A stretch of 5,667 nucleotides of DNA from positions 1 to 5,667 of the forward strand of contig JBAYHA010000054.1 in the NCBI GenBank assembly GCA_041666425.1, in the 5' to 3' direction. Shown here piece by piece: positions 1-3,662 of this stretch. Numbering within the stretch: position 1 is the stretch's first letter; the number at the start of each line of letters is the position of its first letter. The DNA is from JBAYHA01 sp041666425 (lineage in GTDB: Bacteria; Patescibacteriota; Patescibacteriia; UBA11705; JABHMO01). Made by a program: the position numbers and the translations under genes. Below the pieces are notes generated by a model, which saw nothing but the letters and a program-made list of their open reading frames with translations, was not told the origin of the DNA and searched no databases.

Positions 1-230
1 TCCTGACTTCTGGTAAAAAAATTGTTCTCCAATTTTTTTATTTCACTTTCGTACCGTTGCAAAACTTCCTCCGTTCGTTTTTGGCGACGTTTGATTTCTT
101 CAATCATTTCATAATTAAAAACTGGCCAAAACTCAGTCAAATTACCCAATTCCAAAAAACGCAACAGATTTCTTTTGACCTCATCGCCCAAAAAAGATTC
201 CTCAACTAAATTTTTTAGTTCATCAACCAT
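1..230 (-). CDS. Hypothetical protein, N-terminal part only (runs off left edge)
   Basis: The frame is open from an ATG at 230-228 to the window edge, giving 76 codons with no stop, so the C-terminus lies outside the window. I do not recognise the product. The visible part is hydrophilic and looks almost entirely helical. It starts MVDELKNLVEESFLGDEVKR, continues with an aromatic stretch (LTEFWPVFNYE, about residues 31-41), and then a strongly charged segment rich in Lys, Arg and Glu (about residues 42-70) that could be a coiled coil. No signal peptide or membrane segment is visible. The ATG lies one base beyond the TAA of the upstream gene (stop at 234-232) and has no Shine-Dalgarno sequence, so translation is probably coupled to that gene. 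The two genes are likely one operon and their products may act together. That this is a real gene is fairly sure; its function is unknown. Confidence 0.75.
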   Translation of the reverse strand, partial: MVDELKNLVEESFLGDEVKRNLLRFLELGNLTEFWPVFNYEMIEEIKRRQKRTEEVLQRYESEIKKLENNFFTRSQ

Positions 231-231
231 A

Positions 232-1095
232 TTATTTGGAAAGTGTTTTGAAATATTTTTGCAACAAACTCAAAGCCGAAGCAAAAGTTTTGGCAAAACA
301 TTTGGAACTTTTTGCTAAACCGGTCAACGCTTCGCGTAAAAATTTACCCATTGGCGCAAAATTACGTTTTGTTAACATCGCCCAAGAATTTTTTGTTGCC
401 GAAACAGTCCAATCAATCGGCAAACGCCAAAACATTTGATAAACAGCCTCCTTGCCTTGATTTTTTAAATTTTCTTTTTCTTTCTTGAACTCCAGCAAAT
501 TATGAAATTTGTTTTCATGTTTGGAAATCATTTCTTTTAATTGAAAAATAAATCCCAAATCAGCACCGACCTCCGGTGTACGAGATATAAAATCAGCCAA
601 ACTAAACGCGCCATACAAACCAAGGCGCAAATCATTATTAAATCTCTGCGCGCAAAACGCCAAGGCTTTCATTTCCGCAGTCACCTCACGACACACAACA
701 TCTTCCGGTTTTTGGCCAGCGAATTTATCTTTGAAATGTTTTTCCACTTTTTGCAATTCAACAGAAGAAATAAGCGCACTGGGTATATTCCTCAATTTTC
801 CGGAAGCCGGATCAGCATCTTTTTTTATTTTTTCTCGCAAACTCGGATAAAGAGTTTCGTCCATTCCAGCAATTATCTTTTTCCACTGTTCATTGTTAAC
901 ACTGACAATTCCATTGCGCCGATACTCTACCAACAACTCATCAATATTTTTTTGGAAAATTTGTTTTTCGGCAACATTAATCACCACACCGTTATTAACA
1001 GCGTAGTTCCTGACATCATTACGAAATTCAACACGGTCTTGACGACCGATAACTTTTTCTACGCTTTCTTTTATTTTTTCCACAGCTATATTCAT
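232..1095 (-). CDS. Hypothetical protein, 287 residues, first gene of a minus-strand operon
   Basis: This is a complete frame of 287 codons that I cannot assign to a family. The protein is mostly helical and charged. Residues 1-60 hold short amphipathic stretches. A middle part (about 140-190) contains a more hydrophobic run, LRLGLYGAFSLADFISR near residues 157-172, which is too short and too interrupted to call a membrane helix. Residues 195-216 are a Lys/Glu-rich helix. The C-terminal 40 residues are basic and amphipathic (KFLREALTGLAKSSKCFAKT and onward). There are three cysteines (C135, C148, C266) and no zinc-type pair. The ATG at 1095-1093 was chosen because an extended -10 box sits just upstream and no in-frame start lies further up. 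There is no Shine-Dalgarno sequence. The next gene begins one base after the stop. It could be a cytosolic or membrane-associated structural factor, but nothing in the sequence settles this. Confidence 0.8.
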   Translation of the reverse strand: MNIAVEKIKESVEKVIGRQDRVEFRNDVRNYAVNNGVVINVAEKQIFQKNIDELLVEYRRNGIVSVNNEQWKKIIAGMDETLYPSLREKIKKDADPASGKLRNIPSALISSVELQKVEKHFKDKFAGQKPEDVVCREVTAEMKALAFCAQRFNNDLRLGLYGAFSLADFISRTPEVGADLGFIFQLKEMISKHENKFHNLLEFKKEKENLKNQGKEAVYQMFWRLPIDWTVSATKNSWAMLTKRNFAPMGKFLREALTGLAKSSKCFAKTFASALSLLQKYFKTLSK

Positions 1096-1099
1096 AAGA

Positions 1100-1115
1100 T
1101 GTTCACATTATAACA
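1100..1115 (-). promoter_or_regulatory. Extended -10 promoter for the minus-strand operon (near-leaderless)
   Basis: Read on the minus strand, a perfect TATAAT lies at 1112-1107, preceded by TGT at 1115-1113, which makes an extended -10 (TGn-TATAAT). The -35 position (about 1135-1130, TACTCA) matches the consensus poorly, as is common for extended -10 promoters. Transcription would begin near A1100, only five bases before the ATG at 1095, leaving no room for a Shine-Dalgarno site. The mRNA would therefore be nearly leaderless. Confidence 0.6.
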
Positions 1116-1142
1116 TAATTTACAAAAGCTGAGTAGTCAGTA

Positions 1143-1171
1143 TTTACAAAAATAAACTTTTGCGCTAAAAT
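1143..1171 (+). promoter_or_regulatory. Sigma70-type promoter of the 146-residue gene
   Basis: The -35 box TTTACA (1143-1148) and the -10 box TAAAAT (1166-1171) are separated by exactly 17 bases. The predicted start near 1178 gives a leader of about 30 bases before the ATG at 1208. The promoter is divergent from the minus-strand promoter, whose -10 box ends 30 bases away, so the two may compete or share regulators. It resembles the promoter at 1834-1862 along its whole length: 21 of 29 aligned bases are identical without gaps. Confidence 0.7.
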
Positions 1172-1194
1172 AATTTCGTTCTTGGTTTTATGGC

Positions 1195-1201
1195 AAAGGA
1201 G
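1195..1201 (+). promoter_or_regulatory. Shine-Dalgarno site that fixes the start at 1208
   Basis: AAAGGAG at 1195-1201 lies six bases before the ATG at 1208. An in-frame ATG at 1190 lies upstream of this site and has no ribosome-binding sequence of its own, so 1208 is the better start. Confidence 0.8.
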
Positions 1202-1207
1202 AAAAAC

Positions 1208-1648
1208 ATGCCAAATCGACGCTCTTTTGAAGAAAAATTCCAAACAGCAGTAAAAAAATTTCAAACGGAGAATTCCAACGAAGAAGAACGAAGAAAAAAA
1301 CCTTATGATGCGTTGCGACAATCGGTAGAACAAAAACTCGTCCGGTTCAATGCAGAATTCACTAATTGGCAATTTCACTCAGAAAGTTTCTCGAAATATC
1401 TGAACATGATCTTTCAAAACGGAGATTCGCGTATCTGCTTGGTCGAGCAAAGACCGATTATTCGGCTTGGCAAAAATGGACTATCTGTTGATTTTACGGC
1501 AGACAATCAAGAGTTGCTGGATCTTGAAACTTTTTTCGAACAAACAACGTTCGAAAATTTTCTACAGCTTCTTTTTCACAAATTCAAGGAAGCTCTGATA
1601 AATACGCATTACAGCGAAACTTTTACAATTTTGTCGCGAAAAATTTAA
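1208..1648 (+). CDS. Small orphan protein, 146 residues; copy A of a three-member paralogous family
   Basis: I do not recognise this family from outside the window, but two more copies lie downstream (2418-2777 and 2837-3226). The shared core begins at residue 47: F47-N48, F51, W54, S58, F61, Y64, then R86-L87 followed by G91, then F115-x2-F118-x2-L121-L122. The N-terminal 46 residues form a highly charged helical region with an acidic-basic stretch (NSNEEERRKK), also present in shorter form in the 129-residue copy. This copy lacks the A-D-[WF]-R motif of the other two, having P-I-I-R there, and carries a C-terminal extension of about 20 residues. No signal peptide or membrane segment is visible, so it is probably cytosolic. 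It has its own promoter, ribosome-binding site and terminator, and is separated from the other copies by the 163-residue gene. It could be an adaptor or assembly protein, but the function is unknown. Confidence 0.85.
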   Translation: MPNRRSFEEKFQTAVKKFQTENSNEEERRKKPYDALRQSVEQKLVRFNAEFTNWQFHSESFSKYLNMIFQNGDSRICLVEQRPIIRLGKNGLSVDFTADNQELLDLETFFEQTTFENFLQLLFHKFKEALINTHYSETFTILSRKI

Positions 1649-1768
1649 AAATTGATGAGGTTTATTAGTAAACAAACCGAAAATATTTTTAAACTTTGTA
1701 GCAAAAATTTAAAAGTTACAGCAGAAAAGTATTTTTCAGAGATTCCTTACTTTGCCAAAATAATCTCC

Positions 1769-1794
1769 AATCCTCGCCATGTCGAGGATTTTTT
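1769..1794 (+). terminator. Rho-independent terminator of the 146-residue gene
   Basis: A perfect 8-bp stem pairs AATCCTCG (1769-1776) with CGAGGATT (1783-1790) around a six-base loop, and is followed by a run of T that reaches 1794. It lies about 120 bases after the stop at 1648 and upstream of the next promoter, so the 146-residue gene is a separate transcription unit. Confidence 0.85.
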
Positions 1795-1833
1795 ATAATA
1801 TTTTAATATTTTTTTAACAGCAAATGCCGTCCA

Positions 1834-1862
1834 TTGACAAAAACAAAAAAATCAGCTAAAAT
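1834..1862 (+). promoter_or_regulatory. Strong sigma70-type promoter of the three-gene operon
   Basis: A consensus TTGACA (1834-1839) and TAAAAT (1857-1862) are 17 bases apart. Transcription should start near 1869, giving a leader of about 36 bases before the ATG at 1905. A TTG codon at 1863, in frame with the first gene, falls upstream of this start and cannot be the initiator. The box order and the run ACAAAAA(C/T)AAA ... GCTAAAAT closely copy the promoter at 1143-1171. Confidence 0.8.
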
Positions 1863-1894
1863 TTGACTTCCTTGGGTTCCTTAACAATTCACAT

Positions 1895-1904
1895 GGGGGT
1901 GATC
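1895..1904 (+). promoter_or_regulatory. Very long Shine-Dalgarno site fixing the start at 1905
   Basis: GGGGGTGATC at 1895-1904 differs by one base from GGAGGTGATC, the complement of the usual 3' end of bacterial 16S rRNA, and directly abuts the ATG at 1905. The in-frame ATG at 1893 overlaps this site and has nothing useful in front of it. The unusually long match suggests strong initiation. Confidence 0.8.
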
Positions 1905-2396
1905 ATGAATCATCGAAAAATTATTGAGGATTTTGCAGAAAAAGTCAACGAAGCGGCTAACCGTGTAAAAAAAGCAAAAGAACTCAAAAAAGAACAGCAA
2001 CTAGCCGAAAAAGAAGCCACGGAAAAAGCTGATATGTGCGAATTGGGTTTCGCAAATCTTTTTCCGTCTGCCAGTTCTTACAATGTTATTATCATTGATA
2101 CTGCAAATTGTACGTTCGACTCAAAAGAAAGCATCAACTATCTAATTAGAGTTGAAGGAGCAAAATTAAAAACGATTAAAATCCTCTCTACTAGTAACCT
2201 TTGCGAAAAAATTGTTGCCTTCGACGTTATTGCCATTACTCAATTTTTAATTACCGAACTTCAAATGGAAAAAGAGAATTTTCTCTTGATCCAAACAAGC
2301 GATTCCTTTCGATTAAATCAATCCGGAATCAAAAATGTTTCATTTGTTTACATCGACGAGAATATGAAAATCAACGTTTATCCCACCAAGGAATAA
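1905..2396 (+). CDS. Hypothetical protein, 163 residues: coiled-coil N-terminus plus Rossmann-like (possibly NYN/PIN-like) domain
   Basis: This is the first gene of the operon. Residues 1-45 are almost all Lys, Glu, Ala and Asn and look like a helix or coiled coil. From about residue 58 the pattern alternates strand and helix: YNVIIIDTAN (59-68), a second strand near 89-95 (KTIKILS), KIVAFDVIAITQFLITEL (102-119), ENFLLIQTSDSF (124-135) and VSFVYI (145-150). The order hydrophobic strand ending I-D-x-x-N (D65, N68), then K-x-V-x-x-D (D107), then strand ending S-D-S-F (D133) resembles NYN-domain nucleases (LabA/DUF88 type). However, the domain is short at about 105 residues, and the usual Asp after the D107 helix and the second Asp of SGDxD are missing. 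It may be a degenerate or binding-only version, or an unrelated Rossmann-like fold. The next gene follows after 21 bases. Its operon partners are two paralogous small proteins, which may be binding partners. Confidence 0.8.
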   Translation: MNHRKIIEDFAEKVNEAANRVKKAKELKKEQQLAEKEATEKADMCELGFANLFPSASSYNVIIIDTANCTFDSKESINYLIRVEGAKLKTIKILSTSNLCEKIVAFDVIAITQFLITELQMEKENFLLIQTSDSFRLNQSGIKNVSFVYIDENMKINVYPTKE

Positions 2397-2403
2397 TCAA
2401 AAA

Positions 2404-2411
2404 TAAGGAGG
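2404..2411 (+). promoter_or_regulatory. Ribosome-binding site of the 119-residue gene
   Basis: TAAGGAGG at 2404-2411 is a full-consensus Shine-Dalgarno sequence six bases before the ATG at 2418, in the 21-base gap after the previous stop. It supports the assigned start and indicates independent, efficient initiation inside the operon. Confidence 0.85.
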
Positions 2412-2417
2412 AACACG

Positions 2418-2777
2418 ATGCAACCCGACCAATGGTTCGCGGTATCTCAAAGCCGCTTTCAAAAAAAAATTAGTGCCCACGAATTCGCTTTGACTCTGCA
2501 ACAATTCAACAAAACTTTTCAATCTTGGTTAAACTGTTCAAAGGGAACATTTAAAGAATTCATACAAGCACTTTGTGAAAAAGACGGATACTTCACTTTC
2601 ACAGAAGGTGCTGCCGACTGGAGATTATCACCTGACAATGGTTTTCAAATCTGTAATGCTCGTGATGAATACCATCTGGCAAAAATAGAAAGAATTTTGA
2701 CAAGAATTAAAAGTTTCCAAATGTTTACTCAATTACTCCTTGAAAAAAAGATGGAGAAAGACCAAAACCGATTTTAA
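2418..2777 (+). CDS. Small orphan protein, 119 residues; copy B of the three-member paralogous family
   Basis: This is the shortest copy. It lacks most of the charged N-terminal region: the conserved core starts at F30-N31, with F34, W37-L38-N39, S41, F45 and F48. The middle has a probable beta segment (GYFTF, about 57-61), then A66-D67-W68-R69-L70 and P72 with G75-F76, and the C-terminal helix carries F100-x2-F103-x2-L106-L107 and ends Lys/Glu-rich. The 129-residue copy just downstream is its closest relative here, sharing FN-x-T-[FY]-Q-x-W-L-N-x-S and A-D-[WF]-R-[LI]-x-P. There is no signal peptide or membrane segment. It follows the 163-residue gene by 21 bases and precedes the next copy by 59 bases, with no terminator or good promoter between them. 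The function is unknown; tandem diverged copies suggest subunits of a hetero-oligomer or binders of different targets. Confidence 0.87.
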   Translation: MQPDQWFAVSQSRFQKKISAHEFALTLQQFNKTFQSWLNCSKGTFKEFIQALCEKDGYFTFTEGAADWRLSPDNGFQICNARDEYHLAKIERILTRIKSFQMFTQLLLEKKMEKDQNRF

Positions 2778-2825
2778 CTGCGACACCATGCTTAACAATT
2801 TCTTTTACAAAAACAGCTTACCAAT

Positions 2826-2830
2826 GGAGG
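2826..2830 (+). promoter_or_regulatory. Ribosome-binding site of the 129-residue gene
   Basis: GGAGG at 2826-2830 sits six bases before the ATG at 2837 and supports that start. The spacing equals that of the other two family members, so all three are set up for efficient translation. Confidence 0.8.
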
Positions 2831-2836
2831 CAACAA

Positions 2837-3226
2837 ATGTCCGAAAACATGACACTCGACACCGTCTTTCTAAAAATAAAAGAACGATTCAAAAAAAATT
2901 CAGGTAACCCAAGAAAAGATGCCTGCGGGCAACTTGAAAAGAGCGTTGCAAAATTCAATCAAACTTATCAGGAATGGTTGAATCAATCTCCCGAATTTCA
3001 AGCCTATATGAAAAAAACTTGTGGTAAAAATAACTTTTTCAGTTTCGGCCACAAAGACGCTGACTTTAGGATTGAGCCACAAAAAGGGATCGCCAGGATT
3101 TCACACACCATTGACGAAACTCATTTTGTCGAATTGTTAAGATTTATCAACGGACTAAACTTTGAAAAATTCGTGGAATTGATTATGGAACGATACTGGG
3201 ACAAACACCGATACGATCATCGCTAA
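2837..3226 (+). CDS. Small orphan protein, 129 residues; copy C of the three-member paralogous family
   Basis: This is the last gene of the operon. The N-terminal 38 residues (FLKIKERFKKNSGN, about 11-24, and onward) correspond to the charged N-terminal region of the 146-residue copy but are shorter. The core follows: F40-N41, Y44, W47-L48-N49, S51, F54, Y57, then a Phe-rich beta-like stretch (NNFFSF, 66-71), A75-D76-F77-R78-I79, P81 and G84, and the C-terminal helix with F109-x2-F112-x2-L115-I116. It thus links the other two copies, with the N-terminus of copy A and the A-D-[WF]-R centre of copy B. It has two cysteines (C30, C62) and no CxxC pair. It appears cytosolic. The C-terminus is rich in His, Arg and Asp (DKHRYDHR). 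The stop at 3224-3226 is closely followed by the operon terminator. No function can be assigned. Confidence 0.87.
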   Translation: MSENMTLDTVFLKIKERFKKNSGNPRKDACGQLEKSVAKFNQTYQEWLNQSPEFQAYMKKTCGKNNFFSFGHKDADFRIEPQKGIARISHTIDETHFVELLRFINGLNFEKFVELIMERYWDKHRYDHR

Positions 3227-3242
3227 CCGCTTTTGCAAAAGC

Positions 3243-3275
3243 AAAACACCATGTCAAATGACAGGGTGTTTTTTT
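3243..3275 (+). terminator. Rho-independent terminator of the three-gene operon
   Basis: AAAACACC (3243-3250) pairs with GGTGTTTT (3265-3272). After an A-G mismatch the stem continues as TGTC (3252-3255) with GACA (3260-3263) around a four-base loop, and an unbroken T run extends to 3275. It starts 16 bases after the last stop. A separate 14-bp palindrome, GCTTTTGCAAAAGC (3229-3242), abuts it and may form a second small hairpin. Confidence 0.88.
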
Positions 3276-3281
3276 GTTGCT

Positions 3282-3310
3282 TTGACACAACAAAAATTTA
3301 CGGTTATACT
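3282..3310 (+). promoter_or_regulatory. Sigma70-type promoter upstream of uvrA
   Basis: TTGACA (3282-3287) and TATACT (3305-3310) are exactly 17 bases apart, which makes this one of the best promoters in the window. Transcription should start near 3316-3317. It begins only seven bases after the preceding terminator. It either drives uvrA through a leader of about 345 bases or makes a short RNA ending near 3358. No LexA-type operator was recognised around it. Confidence 0.7.
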
Positions 3311-3316
3311 CATTAA

Positions 3317-3358
3317 ATGCTTAACCACCCCTTATACCAATCATTTTGAGGGGGTTTT
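3317..3358 (+). ncRNA. Candidate tiny RNA or attenuator with a 10-codon leaderless frame
   Basis: Right at the predicted transcription start is an ATG (3317) opening a 10-codon frame, MLNHPLYQSF, with a TGA at 3347-3349. A hairpin can form from CCCCT (3328-3332) and AGGGG (3349-3353), followed by G and TTTT (3355-3358), so RNA polymerase might stop here. The frame spans the 5' arm and its stop overlaps the first base of the 3' arm, an arrangement that recalls leader-peptide attenuators. The stem is only five solid base pairs with a bulge at A3327, so this is a weak call. It may equally be a chance structure. Confidence 0.35.
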
Positions 3359-3398
3359 GTAGTTCCATTAGTTTATAGAGTATATTATGACTAGTTTG

Positions 3399-3515
3399 TC
3401 TTTTCGACCGAGTGTAACGAGTGGAGAAATCTTTTTTAAAATTGAAAAATACAAATTTGAAGTTAAAAGTTATAAAAGATCTCTCCATGCGCCTACTGCT
3501 TAGTCGAGATGAAAA
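3399..3515. repeat. Imperfect inverted repeat with AT-rich centre (possible dispersed palindromic element)
   Basis: The left arm (about 3401-3435) and right arm (about 3474-3514) are complementary. The inner parts, TGGAGAAATCTTTT (3422-3435) and AAAAGATCTCTCCA (3474-3487), pair at 13 of 14 positions. The outer parts share TTTTCGAC (3401-3408) against GTCG (3503-3506) and a following A-rich end, with partial matches between. The AT-rich centre is about 38 bases. Protein coding is absent. Such arms are typical of REP- or MITE-like elements, but only one copy is visible here, so dispersal cannot be shown. It would fold into a long hairpin if transcribed. Confidence 0.55.
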
Positions 3516-3535
3516 AACAAAAATAACTTTATGAA

Positions 3536-3600
3536 CCCCACTTCGCTCCCTTGGAGCTTCTTGCCGTCGCGTAGCCGCTATGGCGAAGCACGGCGAGGGG
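3536..3600. repeat. GC-rich block with several nested hairpins
   Basis: The block is much richer in G and C than its surroundings. A hairpin GCTCC-CTT-GGAGC (3545-3557) is followed by an 8-bp stem pairing CTTGCCGT (3560-3567) with ACGGCGAG (3590-3597, one T-G wobble), which encloses a smaller GCC/GGC hairpin (3574-3576 with 3582-3584). An alternative fold pairs CCCC (3536-3539) with GGGG (3597-3600) and CTTCGC (3541-3546) with GCGAAG (3583-3588). The base composition and mutually exclusive stems suggest a repeat element or a structured leader RNA. Neither can be proved from one copy. Confidence 0.5.
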
Positions 3601-3604
3601 CATA

Positions 3605-3631
3605 CTTTCTAAACTTTATAAACTTTATCAC
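3605..3631. repeat. Three tandem copies of a 9-bp unit (CTTTMTAAA)
   Basis: CTTTCTAAA (3605-3613), CTTTATAAA (3614-3622) and the diverged CTTTATCAC (3623-3631) lie head to tail about 30 bases before the uvrA start. They could be a slippage product or protein-binding sites. The TATAAA inside could also act as a weak -10 box, though no good -35 stands 17 bases upstream. Confidence 0.5.
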
Positions 3632-3662
3632 TAAGTGATCCCTTCGGGATAAACTAACTTTT

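Larger units (their letters stand above)
3276..3662. other. Long non-coding interval between the operon terminator and uvrA
   Basis: This stretch of about 390 bases has no credible protein gene. Its contents, listed separately, are a promoter (3282-3310), a short hairpin/T-run unit (3317-3358), a large imperfect inverted repeat (3399-3515), a GC-rich multi-hairpin block (3536-3600), a 9-bp tandem repeat (3605-3631) and a small hairpin (3638-3650: ATCCC, TTC loop, GGGAT) ending 12 bases before the uvrA start. If the promoter at 3282 serves uvrA, the whole interval is a structured leader of about 345 bases. Confidence 0.75.

Noticed and set aside
541..1113. A 190-codon plus-strand frame opposite the 287-residue minus-strand gene
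   Set aside because: It has no ribosome-binding site and covers most of a better-supported minus-strand gene. Its composition (runs of Phe and Ile) is what the reverse strand of a Lys/Glu-rich gene gives.
1190..1207. An ATG at 1190 as an alternative start of the 146-residue gene
   Set aside because: The Shine-Dalgarno AAAGGAG (1195-1201) lies downstream of it and is ideally placed for the ATG at 1208.
1655..1798. A 47-codon plus-strand frame (MRFISKQTENIFK and onward) between the 146-residue gene and the next promoter
   Set aside because: It has no ribosome-binding site and its last codons run through the terminator stem and T run, so it is probably a chance frame in AT-rich DNA.
1863..1904. 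TTG at 1863 or ATG at 1893 as the start of the 163-residue gene
   Set aside because: The TTG lies before the predicted transcription start, and the ATG at 1893 overlaps the ribosome-binding site that serves the ATG at 1905.
1905..3226. A classical toxin-antitoxin pair reading of the three-gene operon
   Set aside because: No recognisable toxin or antitoxin family is present, no DNA-binding antitoxin domain is visible, and the two small partners are paralogues of each other and not a toxin with its inhibitor. Kept only as one speculative option.
3531..3638. A 35-codon frame (MNPTSLPWSFLPSR and onward) through the GC-rich block
   Set aside because: There is no ribosome-binding site and the frame follows hairpin and tandem-repeat DNA, so the coding appearance is incidental.
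3276..3662. A tRNA, known riboswitch or CRISPR array in the non-coding interval
   Set aside because: There is no cloverleaf with a TTCRANNC-like arm, no known aptamer core and no regularly spaced direct repeats; the hairpins present do not match these classes.
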